64,000 nt of DNA, taken from positions 1 through 64,000 of the forward strand of contig JABBAP010000011.1 of assembly GCA_018607905.1 (NCBI GenBank), given 5' to 3'. Position 1 is the stretch's first letter. The number at the start of each line of letters is the position of its first letter. A model generated the notes under the pieces. That model was not told the DNA's origin, made no database searches, and saw only the letters and a program-made list of their open reading frames with translations. Of this stretch, positions 1 through 8,869 are shown piece after piece. The position numbers were made by a program, and so were the translations under genes. The stretch is from Paracoccaceae bacterium. GTDB taxonomy: Bacteria; Pseudomonadota; Alphaproteobacteria; Rhodobacterales; Rhodobacteraceae.

Positions 1-1
1 C

Positions 2-187
2 GGGGTAGACCCCATGCGATTTTCCGACCTTACATTTAGATTTATGCGTCGAACCGACGGACAGTCCAAAGTTATCGCTATAGTGGACCAAACAGGGTAC
101 GATAACCCTAATGAAAACAACAAATTCGAGTTGGTGAGGCGCGGTAACGGCAGGTATTTGCTGCTATCGACACCAAACTTAGGATAA
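2..187 (+). CDS. Partial open frame at left edge, unknown
   Basis: An open frame enters from the left edge and ends with TAA 24 bases before tadD. It gives about 61 residues, with a hydrophilic stretch containing KVIAIVDQTGYDNP and a C-terminus ending STPNLG. I do not recognise it. It has no membrane segment, so it does not look like the C-terminus of TadC, which often precedes tadD. An internal ATG at base 14 could make it a short complete gene instead of the tail of a longer one. The frame is short enough to be chance. Confidence 0.3.
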   Translation, partial: GVDPMRFSDLTFRFMRRTDGQSKVIAIVDQTGYDNPNENNKFELVRRGNGRYLLLSTPNLG

Positions 188-211
188 GCAGAGCAGTACA
201 GGAATAGACCC

Positions 212-1069
212 ATGGGCAAACCATTAATGGGCGCAATCGCACTCGCCAGCTTGCTGGTAATAAGCGCATGCGCAGAAAACGGCGACGCATCCAAATCAAA
301 GGATCTTGATCCAACAAGCGTTGTTGATGCGACCGACCTTAACGACATCATGCTAACCGTCGCTGATCCGAACGAAGCTGTGGAATATTTCCGCACATCG
401 CTTCAGAAAGATCCAAAACGGATTGAATTTCGCCGTGGCATGGCCAAATCGCTGATCCGCGCAAAACGCGCCACCGAAGCGGTTCCTGTTTTCGAAAAAC
501 TTGTCGAAATGAAGGGCAGCACGGATCAAGATCGCATTGATCTGGCCGAAGCGCGCATTCGCACTAATGATTGGAAAGGTGCCGAAGCAGAATTGAACAA
601 AGTACCGCCGACCGTTGAAACCTATCAACGCTATCGCCTTGAGGCGATGATCGCGGACAGCCAGAAAAAATGGAAAAAAGCCGATAGTTTTTATGAAATT
701 GCTGCTGGCCTGACGACGCAACCTTCCAATGTCATGAACAACTGGGGCTATTCCAAAATGGCCCGTGGTGATTACAAAGCCGCAGAAAAACTGTTCATCG
801 AAGCCATCACCTATGATCGCAAACTGTTCACGGCCAAAAACAACCTTGTTTTGGCCCGTGCCGCCCAGAAAAACTATGCCCTTCCCGTCATTCCAATGAG
901 CGAAGAGGAAAAGGCGCAGTTGATGTACACATCTGGTTTGTCAGCTGTGAAACAAGGCGACACCGATATTGGTCGCGGTTTGCTGCAAGATGCAATCGAC
1001 ACGCATCCACGTCACTTTGAAGAAGCGGTTCGCAGTTTAGAATCTTTGAACCGAACAGTGAAAAGCTAA
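212..1069 (+). CDS. tadD: TadD-like TPR lipoprotein, Flp pilus assembly
   Basis: A 285-residue protein starting with a lipoprotein signal: a hydrophobic run up to residue 19 and a lipobox I-S-A-C with Cys20 as the likely lipidated residue. Residues 50-270 are helical tetratricopeptide-like repeats, including a typical NNWGYSKMARGDYKAAEKLF unit near residue 180. TadD proteins of this kind act as outer-membrane pilotins or scaffolds in tight-adherence (Flp) pilus assembly. The gene lies 6 bases before a prepilin peptidase gene, which supports the Tad assignment. An AGGA-type ribosome site sits about 8 bases before the ATG. The rest of the tad locus must lie left of the window. Confidence 0.8.
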   Translation: MGKPLMGAIALASLLVISACAENGDASKSKDLDPTSVVDATDLNDIMLTVADPNEAVEYFRTSLQKDPKRIEFRRGMAKSLIRAKRATEAVPVFEKLVEMKGSTDQDRIDLAEARIRTNDWKGAEAELNKVPPTVETYQRYRLEAMIADSQKKWKKADSFYEIAAGLTTQPSNVMNNWGYSKMARGDYKAAEKLFIEAITYDRKLFTAKNNLVLARAAQKNYALPVIPMSEEEKAQLMYTSGLSAVKQGDTDIGRGLLQDAIDTHPRHFEEAVRSLESLNRTVKS

Positions 1070-1075
1070 CGCAAA

Positions 1076-1579
1076 ATGATGCTCAGCGTCCCAATTATCC
1101 TATTTCTGACAGCGTTGCCCTTTTGTATTTGGGCGGCGCTGACAGATTTGCGGCATATGAAAATCTATAACAAAACCAACATCGGCCTGTTTTTGGCATT
1201 TGTGATTGTTGGCCTTGGGATGGTCATCGCGAACATGTTTCCGCTTGATGTTTTTGCACTTCGTATCGCGCAAGGCGTCCTTATGCTTGTCGTTGGTTTT
1301 TTGCTCAACGGCTTTGGCTATATGGGCGGGGGCGACAGCAAATTCATCGGCGCAATGGCTCCCTTTATCGCCATGCAAGATGCGACCAAATTTCTGATGC
1401 TGTTGGCCGCAATGGCGTTGGTCACAGTGCTTTTGCATCGTGGTGTCGGGGCGATTGCACCGCTGCAACCCCATCTCGCTGGGTGGAAATCTTGGCAGGT
1501 GTCGAAAAAATTTCCATACGGTTTGACGCTGTCATCGGCCTTGCTGATCTATTTGGCCATGTCAATTCAGATGGCCTAA
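1076..1579 (+). CDS. Prepilin peptidase, A24 family (TadV/CpaA)
   Basis: A 167-residue integral membrane protein with about five hydrophobic segments. It carries the two aspartates of the A24 aspartic peptidases: Asp24 in the first cytoplasmic loop (ALTDLRHMKIYN) and Asp87 in the GGGDSKF motif. The length matches TadV/CpaA, which have only the peptidase domain and no N-methylation domain. It would cut the leader of Flp prepilins at the inner membrane. It follows tadD by 6 bases and is probably co-transcribed. The call to the family is firm; TadV versus a related CpaA paralogue cannot be decided here. Confidence 0.85.
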   Translation: MMLSVPIILFLTALPFCIWAALTDLRHMKIYNKTNIGLFLAFVIVGLGMVIANMFPLDVFALRIAQGVLMLVVGFLLNGFGYMGGGDSKFIGAMAPFIAMQDATKFLMLLAAMALVTVLLHRGVGAIAPLQPHLAGWKSWQVSKKFPYGLTLSSALLIYLAMSIQMA

Positions 1580-1609
1580 TAGTTCGATCTGGCGTGTTGC
1601 CAGATCGCC

Positions 1610-3223
1610 TTAACTGCCCATTTTAAACAGCAAAAATAACGGCGTTTCTTCTTCTAAAACAACACTAAGCGATTCATCTTTGGCAATTGCATCCAAGATT
1701 AACGCGCGCACCGCCTGCCCCATTGGGCATTTCGGAACAACCAAATACTGCACGTTTTCAAACCCAGGCGTTCCCCCATAATACCAAGGCGCGCCCCCCT
1801 GCAGGGATTTGGTTTTCGAAAACAGCCACAGCGCATTCACCCAATCTGCATATAAAACCTGCGTGTCAGCTGTCTGTTCAAACCCGTCAAGCGCTGCCCC
1901 CGTCTGCACCAATTCCGCGACCAAGCCATTGCTCTTTTGACAGTTTGGGAGCAAAATTCCTTCAAAAACCATGGGTTCAACTGCATCTGCCATCAACGCT
2001 GGGTGCGCAACGTTCGCAGAATATGGGCCGCCCGAAACCTGTCTGAATTTTAGACCTTTGTGAAATTCATTTGAAAATGCCGCTGAAAATCCAGCAGGCT
2101 TCAATCCGTTGTGAACCAATAAAGACTGTGCTTGCGTCACCAACAACGGCAAGCCAGCGACAAAAAACATCGCGGCAACCGTGCGCAACGCTGTTTGCAC
2201 GGGCCAACCAAACCGATTGTAAATCACGACCTCACTGCTCATCCCGATTAGAACCAGCCCTGCAATGATCAACCAATGTGGATCATTTTGCCAATTCTGA
2301 TGGCTGATCAATATCCAACCCGCGCCTAGCAATAAAAACACCAGCGATTCCGTTGCAAGCCGCGCTTGGCGCAACAAGATAAACCCAGAAAATAACGCCA
2401 AAACACCGACGATCTGCACCGGACGAAACATCATAATCGCCAACCCATCACCGGGTTTTGCCCGCGCGCTAGATTGCGACACAAACACCAAATCCTGCAC
2501 ATACCCCTGCCAATAACTGACCAATCCAAATTGGAATGTAACCGCGATCAAGAACAACACCGCGACCCCAACGCCCAACCCTAGAAGCCGAAACCGTTTC
2601 GTCAAAAGCAATGCAACCAACACCGCAGGCAGTAAGAACACCGCAAAAGTTGCTTTGGTTAAGACCAGAAAACCCATCAAACATCCTAAAAAGATCGGCT
2701 CGGCCATATCGGCATAACGACCAGGTTTTTTGTTTGGCAAAACCGTCATAACCACCACCATCGCCGCGACGGCCCAACACCAATTATTGTAATACATCGA
2801 CGCGGCAACCGTGGCATCCGTTCCACCGTGTACGAACGCCAGCAATTGAACCAAAACCAATGTGCCAAATGCGATTGCCCCGCTTGGCGCTAGGCGGCTT
2901 GTGCCAATCCAATGAATAGCAGGCACAAAAATAAGGCTCATAAAAACAGGCGCATAAGCAAACGATGCGCCAAGGCCAGCACCCAGTTTGACCAACCATA
3001 CAATCGGCAAAAATGCCATCGCCCCAAGCGGCGTTAGGAAATCTTGGTGGGGAATTTGCCCCTCGACCATGCGCAAAACAATTTGCGCCATGTGGACAGC
3101 ATCGCCATCGAAACTCAGGATCAAAATCGACCCATCATTCATTCGTGCCAAAACCAACACAGAAAGGAGACCAATTAAGAAAACCGCATACCAAAAGCCA
3201 AAAATTTGCCGCATTTTCGCCAC
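1610..3223 (-). CDS. Polytopic membrane protein, GT-C glycosyltransferase-like
   Basis: A 537-residue protein with about ten hydrophobic segments between residues 8 and 370 and a soluble C-terminal region. Near the N-terminus, after the first membrane segment, residues 39-66 contain FDGDAVHMAQ followed by EGQIPHQDFLTPLG. This acidic loop plus P-H-x-D-F-x-T-P-L-G pattern is typical of the first periplasmic loop of GT-C-fold glycosyltransferases that use polyprenyl-phosphate sugars. The acceptor is unknown. The gene is convergent with the Tad peptidase gene (30 bases between ends) and divergent from the AAA ATPase. It may glycosylate an envelope component, which is inference only. Confidence 0.55.
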   Translation of the reverse strand: MAKMRQIFGFWYAVFLIGLLSVLVLARMNDGSILILSFDGDAVHMAQIVLRMVEGQIPHQDFLTPLGAMAFLPIVWLVKLGAGLGASFAYAPVFMSLIFVPAIHWIGTSRLAPSGAIAFGTLVLVQLLAFVHGGTDATVAASMYYNNWCWAVAAMVVVMTVLPNKKPGRYADMAEPIFLGCLMGFLVLTKATFAVFLLPAVLVALLLTKRFRLLGLGVGVAVLFLIAVTFQFGLVSYWQGYVQDLVFVSQSSARAKPGDGLAIMMFRPVQIVGVLALFSGFILLRQARLATESLVFLLLGAGWILISHQNWQNDPHWLIIAGLVLIGMSSEVVIYNRFGWPVQTALRTVAAMFFVAGLPLLVTQAQSLLVHNGLKPAGFSAAFSNEFHKGLKFRQVSGGPYSANVAHPALMADAVEPMVFEGILLPNCQKSNGLVAELVQTGAALDGFEQTADTQVLYADWVNALWLFSKTKSLQGGAPWYYGGTPGFENVQYLVVPKCPMGQAVRALILDAIAKDESLSVVLEEETPLFLLFKMGS

Positions 3224-3348
3224 CTGCTGTTGCTAGTTTCCGACAAGCTAGATGAATCCGCCCAGTATCGCAAAATCTAATCCTGTTTTTATTAGGGAAA
3301 TGGTCACAAAATGCGTAACATAATTGAAAAAAGAGCAGTGGTAACAAC

Positions 3349-4647
3349 ATGAACATGCAGGCGCGAACCCCGCATCTTCCAGCGATTCCTATGACGATCG
3401 CTGCGACAGGTCTTAATCCCGTATTTGCACGCGACATTCTTATAAAAACGATGTTTCGCAAAAACGTTTCTACCCCACCCGAGGTCGAGGCGAATCTCTG
3501 TTGTTCCGCGCCAATCGCGCTCGAACTCATCGAGATGGCCCGCGCCCAAAACTTGATCGAAGTTGTCGGGCGAACGGGCACCGATCTGCGATATCAAATG
3601 TCCGAAAGCGGTAAGGCGCGCGCGCTTGACGCACTTGCCCAGTCCGAATATTTCGGCGCTCTTCCGATCCCGCTTGATGACTACAAAGAACAGGTAAAAC
3701 TGCAATCCGTGGCAGATGTTGGCATCACTCAAAGCGCCCTAGAAGGCTCGATGGGCCACCTCATTATTCCAGATAACCTGCTCAGCCAGCTTGGCCCAGC
3801 AGTAAATTCGGGCAAGTCCATCCTAATGTACGGCCCTCCTGGCAACGGTAAGTCCTCAATCTCTAACGGCATTCGTGATGCCTTGGGCGACAAAATCTTT
3901 GTTCCCAAAGTTCTGGAATATTCGGGTCAAATCATCTCCGTTTATGATCCGATTGTGCACGGCGAAGGCACCGAAAGCAGTGCCGATCCCAACTCTTTGC
4001 GCCGCTCGGGCATGCAATTTGATAACCGGTATGTCCTGTGCAAACGCCCCTCGGTGATCACGGGCGGCGAACTTACGCTTTCGATGCTGGAATTGAACTA
4101 CAACCCCAATTCCAAAACATACCAAGCCCCGCTTCAGCTAAAGGCGACGGGCGGCGTGTTTATCGTGGATGACCTTGGTCGCCAATCAGAACCTCCACAG
4201 GCGTTGATCAACCGTTGGATCGTTCCAATGGAAGGCGGCGACGATATCTTGTCCCTGCAATCAGGTGAGAAATTCCTCGTTCCGTTTGATACATTGGTGA
4301 TTTTCTCGACCAACTTCCACCCCGCCAAAATTTTTGATGGCGCGGCCTTACGGCGGATCTATTATAAGGTTCTAATCGATAGCCCAAACCGCGATGAAAT
4401 GATCCAAATCTATGCTTTGGTCGCCAAAGCAATGAAAATGCCGCTCGACGAACAAGTCCTTATTCATCTGTTCTCAAAGCTTTATCCGCAAACCGACAAC
4501 AAATATGCGGCCTATCACGCGCCGTTCTTGATAACGCAGATGAAATCCATTTGCGATTACGAAGGGCGTCCGCATAAGATGGAAATCGACCTCGTGGAAC
4601 GGGCTTGGGCCAACCTCTTTGTTGCGGAATCCGTTGTCGAACACTAA
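3349..4647 (+). CDS. AAA-family ATPase with N-terminal helical region
   Basis: A 432-residue protein. Residues 1-125 are probably a helical or winged-helix region; the AAA core follows. Walker A is GPPGNGKS at residues 162-169, Walker B is FIVDD at 271-275, a sensor-1-like STN lies near 320-322, and an Arg pair at 335-336 may be an arginine finger. A central insert (residues 190-260) separates the Walker boxes. Related ATPases of unknown role are widespread in alphaproteobacteria. It overlaps the next gene and is probably co-transcribed with it. ATG codons at 3349 and 3355 are both possible starts; no strong ribosome site distinguishes them. The client and process are unknown. Confidence 0.75.
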   Translation: MNMQARTPHLPAIPMTIAATGLNPVFARDILIKTMFRKNVSTPPEVEANLCCSAPIALELIEMARAQNLIEVVGRTGTDLRYQMSESGKARALDALAQSEYFGALPIPLDDYKEQVKLQSVADVGITQSALEGSMGHLIIPDNLLSQLGPAVNSGKSILMYGPPGNGKSSISNGIRDALGDKIFVPKVLEYSGQIISVYDPIVHGEGTESSADPNSLRRSGMQFDNRYVLCKRPSVITGGELTLSMLELNYNPNSKTYQAPLQLKATGGVFIVDDLGRQSEPPQALINRWIVPMEGGDDILSLQSGEKFLVPFDTLVIFSTNFHPAKIFDGAALRRIYYKVLIDSPNRDEMIQIYALVAKAMKMPLDEQVLIHLFSKLYPQTDNKYAAYHAPFLITQMKSICDYEGRPHKMEIDLVERAWANLFVAESVVEH

Positions 4648-5446
4648 CACGCTCATCGCTGGATGCGGCCGCATGGGGCAACCCATGTTGGCTGCTCTGC
4701 GCGCCGCTGGTTTGAACGCCACCGGCTTTGATATCCGCGCGCCAGAAACCTATCCCTTGGGCGCAGGTATCACCAACAATTCGGCAGAAATCCCGCAAAA
4801 CACCACTACTCTCATCTCGGTTGTGCGCGATATTCCCCAAACCGAGGATCTGCTTTTTGGCGCTCAAAATTTGATCAAACAGCTCCCGAACCTCACCTAC
4901 ATCGTGATCAGCTCAACCCTTTCACCGCGCTACATCAACACCCTTGCACCCCGCTTGCCCTGCACCATGATCGACGCTCCAACGTCTGGCGCACAGATCG
5001 CAGCACAACAGGCGAACCTCTCGTTTATGCTTGGTGGGTCCAAAGCAGATATCGAACATTTGATGCCGCTTTTACGGGCGATGGGCCAGCATTTCCATCA
5101 CATGGGCGACACTGGCACGGGAATGGCGGCCAAAGTACTCAACAATCTGCTCGCCGCCAGCAACACCGCAATGACTCGCCTTGTTCTGGATTGGGCAGAC
5201 GCCGCCAACATTGACGAAGACAAACTGCTCACCCTGATGCACACCTCCTCTGGTCAAAATTGGTTCGCCAGCGGTTTTAATTCGATCGAATTCGCCCGCG
5301 ACGGATACAGCACCGACAACACAATCGGTATCCTGAAAAAGGACGTTGAAAGCGCGCTTGACGCCGCCCCATCGGGAGCCGAAACAGCGCTCCCCACCCT
5401 AATCGCCACGACAATCGCAAACCTTACCCCACGCAATAATAAATAA
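4634..5446 (+). CDS. NAD(P)-dependent beta-hydroxyacid dehydrogenase
   Basis: About 270 residues of the 3-hydroxyisobutyrate dehydrogenase/6-phosphogluconate-like family. An N-terminal Rossmann motif GCGRMGQPM lies at residues 10-18, the substrate-binding DAPTSG at about 114-119, and the catalytic lysine region AAKVLNNLL near residue 167. All family landmarks are present, so it should be active, but the substrate (3-hydroxyisobutyrate, tartronate semialdehyde, glyoxylate or other) cannot be read from sequence. There is no ATG near the N-terminus; TTG codons at 4619, 4622 and 4634 are available and I chose 4634 because it begins just before the first beta strand. The gene overlaps the 3' end of the AAA ATPase gene by 14 bases. 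Confidence 0.75.
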   Translation: MSNTNTLIAGCGRMGQPMLAALRAAGLNATGFDIRAPETYPLGAGITNNSAEIPQNTTTLISVVRDIPQTEDLLFGAQNLIKQLPNLTYIVISSTLSPRYINTLAPRLPCTMIDAPTSGAQIAAQQANLSFMLGGSKADIEHLMPLLRAMGQHFHHMGDTGTGMAAKVLNNLLAASNTAMTRLVLDWADAANIDEDKLLTLMHTSSGQNWFASGFNSIEFARDGYSTDNTIGILKKDVESALDAAPSGAETALPTLIATTIANLTPRNNK

Positions 5447-5560
5447 CGACCCACGTCGCCCCTTCTTTTGAGCAACAAATGTCTGCGGGTGAATGGCCCA
5501 AAGGCCAGAGGGGCGGCGAGCCCCTTTTCAACCCGCGCGCCACAGGCTACCCCTTAATTT

Positions 5561-7957
5561 ATGACGAAGTTACCGGCAAAATTTTCTGATTGGTTCACGG
5601 CTCACGGTTGGGAAATCCATCCCCATCAATCCGATTTGCTCGCCCGTTCTCACGATCCTGCCACCCTTCTGATCGCACCTACTGGCGGGGGCAAAACCCT
5701 CGCTGGTTTCCTGCCCACGCTCACCGAATTGGCCGATAATCCCCCCGTTGGCCTGCACACACTCTACGTGTCCCCGCTCAAGGCACTGGCGGCTGATATC
5801 AAACGAAACTTAGAAACACCCATCCATGAAATGAACCTACCGATCCGTGTCGAGAGCCGCACAGGCGACACCACGCAAACCCAAAAGAAACGTCAACGCG
5901 CCGATCCCCCGCACATCCTGTTAACCACACCAGAATCCCTCGCCGTGATGTTGTCCTACGAAGACGGCGCGAAAACTTTCGCAGGATTACAAAGGGTTGT
6001 GATCGATGAAATCCACGCACTGGCCGAAAGCAAACGCGGCGATCAGCTGATGTTATGCCTTTCAGCGCTTCAATCCATCGCGCCAAACATGCGCCGAGTC
6101 GGCCTCTCCGCCACGGTCGAAGACCCGCCCGCACTTGCAACATTCCTTGCGCGAAACCCCGATCCTTGCGACATTATCCTTGCCGATCCAGGGCCAGAAC
6201 CTGACATTCAAATCTTACACACAGACAGCCCACCGCCTTGGTCTGGGGCTGGCGCTGCTTATTCAATTCCAGACGTTTTGAAGCTGGTCAAAACCGCCAA
6301 AACAACGCTCATTTTCATCAACACCCGCGCCCAAGCCGAGCTGTATTTCCGCGCAATTTGGGAAGCAATCGAAGACCAACTCCCGATCGCGCTGCACCAC
6401 GGCTCCCTTTCACGCGAAGCCCGCGACAAGGTTGAGGCCGCGATGGTTGCAGGCGCCCTTCGCGCCGTCGTGTGCACAGGAACCCTCGATCTTGGCATTG
6501 ATTGGGGCGATGTAGATTTGGTGATCCAAGTCGGCGCACCCAAAAATATCAAACGCCTCGTGCAACGCATTGGCCGCTCAAACCACCGCTACAACGCACC
6601 TTCCCGCGCCGTTATCGTCCCCGCAAATCGCTTCGAGATCCTCGAGGCTCAAGCCGCCCTAGATGCCGTAATAGAGAACGATCTGGATGGCGAGCCACGC
6701 GGCGACGGCCCCCGCGATGTGCTGTGCCAACACATCCTAATTCGCGCCTGCGCAGGCCCGTTTGACGCCGATACACTCTTTGCCGAAGTCACCCAATCTG
6801 GCCCCTACCACTCACTTACCCGCCCCGAATTCGACGCCTGCCTCGATTTTTGTGCTACAGGCGGTTACGCGTTGCGCGCTTATGATCGCTGGCAACGATT
6901 GCTGCAAAACCCCGCTGGCCTGTGGCAACTCCGCGACCCGCGCGCGACCCGCGCCATCCGCATGAACATCGGCACAATCGTCGATACTGAAACGCTCAAG
7001 GTGAAATGGCGCGGTCGCGGCGGCGCGCCGCTGGGCGAGATCGAAGAGAGCTTCGCGGCAACCCTAACCCAAGGCGACACCTTTCTAATCGGTGGCCAAG
7101 TTGTACGATATGAAGGTCTGCGCGAAATGACAGTCCAAGTCACCAAAGGCCACAAAGCCCCCAAAATCGCCACCTTCATGGGTACGAAATTCGCCACTTC
7201 AACGCTGCTTTCCACGCGCATCATCGACATTTTGCACGCAGGCGATTGGTCGCCCTTCCCCGCCCACACCCGCGATTGGCTGCAGGTGCAGAACCGTATC
7301 TCGGCCATGCCAAAACCGGGGCGCATGATGGTTGAAAGCTATTGGCGCGACACCACCGCCTACACCTGTTTTTATGGCTTTGCAGGGCGCAACGCACACC
7401 AAACCCTCGGCCTGTTGCTGACCCGCCGCATGGAAGAAGCCGGCCTTAACCCCATCGGATTTGTCGCCACGGATTACGCTGTTCTAATCTGGGGATTGGA
7501 CGCAATCACAGACCCAGCCGCCCTATTGTCCCCAGACGATCTGCGCACAGGTTTTGCGGGCTGGCTCGCAGGCAATGCCGTGATGAAACGCAGCTTTCGC
7601 AACGTCGCGACCATCGCGGGTCTGATCGAAAAGAACTTGCCTGGGAAACGCAGAACGGGCCGCCAAGCGACGTTTTCATCGGATATTTTGTACAACACGC
7701 TGTTGAAATACGACCCCGACCACCTGCTGTTGCAAATCACTCAAACCGAAGCCATGCGCGGCCTTGTGGATTTCGGGCGGATTGAGGAAATGCTGACCCG
7801 CATCAAAGGTCGCATCGATCACATTCAAGCGCCCCACGTCACACCCCTTTCTGCGCCGATGTTGCTTGAAATTGGGAAGGTTCCGATCAAAGGCGCGGCT
7901 ATTGAAAAGGCTGCTGCGGTGCGTGCAAGCGAGCTGATGCGCGAGGCGGGATTATAA
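5561..7957 (+). CDS. Ligase-associated DEXH-box DNA helicase (Lhr-like)
   Basis: A 798-residue superfamily 2 helicase. Motif I APTGGGKT is at residues 39-46, motif II DEIH at 149-152, motif III GLSAT at 181-185, and the second RecA domain contains the SRE/TGTLDLGIDWG and QRIGRSNHR motifs. The C-terminal half matches the winged-helix and Lhr-core region. In many bacteria this helicase is encoded with an ATP-dependent DNA ligase, an exonuclease and the PdeM nuclease as a DNA-repair set. Here only the PdeM gene follows, 36 bases later. A direct repair role is inferred from family and context. Confidence 0.88.
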   Translation: MTKLPAKFSDWFTAHGWEIHPHQSDLLARSHDPATLLIAPTGGGKTLAGFLPTLTELADNPPVGLHTLYVSPLKALAADIKRNLETPIHEMNLPIRVESRTGDTTQTQKKRQRADPPHILLTTPESLAVMLSYEDGAKTFAGLQRVVIDEIHALAESKRGDQLMLCLSALQSIAPNMRRVGLSATVEDPPALATFLARNPDPCDIILADPGPEPDIQILHTDSPPPWSGAGAAYSIPDVLKLVKTAKTTLIFINTRAQAELYFRAIWEAIEDQLPIALHHGSLSREARDKVEAAMVAGALRAVVCTGTLDLGIDWGDVDLVIQVGAPKNIKRLVQRIGRSNHRYNAPSRAVIVPANRFEILEAQAALDAVIENDLDGEPRGDGPRDVLCQHILIRACAGPFDADTLFAEVTQSGPYHSLTRPEFDACLDFCATGGYALRAYDRWQRLLQNPAGLWQLRDPRATRAIRMNIGTIVDTETLKVKWRGRGGAPLGEIEESFAATLTQGDTFLIGGQVVRYEGLREMTVQVTKGHKAPKIATFMGTKFATSTLLSTRIIDILHAGDWSPFPAHTRDWLQVQNRISAMPKPGRMMVESYWRDTTAYTCFYGFAGRNAHQTLGLLLTRRMEEAGLNPIGFVATDYAVLIWGLDAITDPAALLSPDDLRTGFAGWLAGNAVMKRSFRNVATIAGLIEKNLPGKRRTGRQATFSSDILYNTLLKYDPDHLLLQITQTEAMRGLVDFGRIEEMLTRIKGRIDHIQAPHVTPLSAPMLLEIGKVPIKGAAIEKAAAVRASELMREAGL

Positions 7958-7993
7958 CTTGCATCCTGCCCTGTGTTCCTGTTTTGTGCACGC

Positions 7994-8656
7994 ATGCATG
8001 GCTATTCTTTCATTTTGAAATCCACGAACCTTACTGCGCTATCCGCAGGTTTGTTGTGGTGGGCTGATCGCAAACTTCTGTGTGTTTCCGATCTACACTT
8101 GGGTAAATCAGAACGTATGGCGCGACGCGGTGGATCGCTTCTCCCGCCCTATGAAAACAAAGAAACCCTGACCCGTCTCGCACTTGCAATCAACGCGCTT
8201 GATCCTGTGACTGTCATTTGTTTGGGCGACAGTTTTGACGATTTGGCCAGCCTTGATGCGCTCGACACAGCCGATCATTCCAACCTTGCGGCGATGATGG
8301 CTGGGCGGCGATGGATCTGGATCGAGGGCAATCACGATGCAGGCCCGCTGAACATTGGCGGGACCCATTTGGCGCAATTTGAAACGGGGCCCCTTACCTT
8401 TCGCCACATTGCAAAAGTGAATTCCAATGGTGAAATTTCAGGTCATTATCACCCCAAAGCCAGCGTTAAAATCAAATCAGGCAGTTTAACGCGGCCCTGT
8501 TTCTTGATCGACGAAACCCGCGCGATCCTTCCTGCATTTGGCGCATACACTGGCGGATTGAAAACCACAGACCCTGCATTTTCACCGCTTATGGGCGAAA
8601 ATGCCATTGCGGTTTTGACTGGCGCACAAGCACTCCCAATACCGATGCCAAGGTAA
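7994..8656 (+). CDS. pdeM: Ligase-associated metallophosphoesterase PdeM
   Basis: About 220 residues with all calcineurin-like phosphoesterase motifs: D-L-H-L-G at residues 33-37, GDSFDD at 78-83, GNHD at 112-115 and GHYH at 150-153. Together they bind two metal ions. PdeM family members act with the Lhr-like helicase and an ATP-dependent ligase in DNA damage response. The frame is open from 7973 but the ATG at 7994 (M-H-G-Y-S-F) gives the usual N-terminus, so I prefer it. The partner ligase and exonuclease genes are not adjacent. The gene is followed by an RNA-like region with a strong terminator at 8811. Confidence 0.88.
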   Translation: MHGYSFILKSTNLTALSAGLLWWADRKLLCVSDLHLGKSERMARRGGSLLPPYENKETLTRLALAINALDPVTVICLGDSFDDLASLDALDTADHSNLAAMMAGRRWIWIEGNHDAGPLNIGGTHLAQFETGPLTFRHIAKVNSNGEISGHYHPKASVKIKSGSLTRPCFLIDETRAILPAFGAYTGGLKTTDPAFSPLMGENAIAVLTGAQALPIPMPR

Positions 8657-8675
8657 CAAATTCGTTAGTGTACAC

Positions 8676-8703
8676 TTGAATTTGCGCTCACTCACATTAT
8701 CTT
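8676..8703 (+). promoter_or_regulatory. Candidate sigma-70 promoter of an intergenic RNA
   Basis: A -35-like TTGAAT (8676-8681) is followed after 16 bases by a -10-like TATCTT (8698-8703). Initiation would fall near 8709-8711, exactly where the structured region begins. No protein-coding gene starts downstream on this strand before the terminator at 8811. Confidence 0.4.
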
Positions 8704-8708
8704 AATAC

Positions 8709-8848
8709 CACGGGACATATGCTGCCCCGTAGGATTGATAATTTCGAGTGGTAGGCGCAGCATCTGCGCGATCAATCCGACGGTAAACAAGTTATTGAGT
8801 ATGAGTACGAACAAGGCGTCGGATCTGCTCCGACGCCTTGTTTTTATT
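8709..8848 (+). ncRNA. Candidate small RNA between pdeM and folD
   Basis: About 140 bases with dense secondary structure and no convincing frame. First hairpin: ACGGG (8710-8714) with CCCGT (8726-8730). Second: an 8-bp outer stem GGATTGAT (8732-8739) with ATCAATCC (8771-8778) enclosing a hairpin GCGCAG-CAT-CTGCGC (8755-8769). It ends in a perfect 13-bp intrinsic terminator with a T tract. A promoter-like pair lies just upstream. It could instead be a structured 3' UTR of pdeM. I do not recognise it as 6S, SRP or tmRNA. Confidence 0.5.
8811..8848 (+). terminator. Strong intrinsic terminator
   Basis: A perfect 13-bp stem (8811-8823 with 8829-8841) and a 5-base loop TCTGC are followed by TTTTATTT. 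The T tract is on the plus strand, so it ends transcription of pdeM and/or the candidate RNA. Read in reverse, it could also help stop minus-strand transcription leaving folD. Confidence 0.85.
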
Positions 8849-8869
8849 TCAAGTCTGGTTGGTTGGCGA

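Noticed and set aside
8709-8848. 6S RNA
   Set aside because: Length is similar, but the single long hairpin with a central bubble is absent and there is no ygfA gene alongside.
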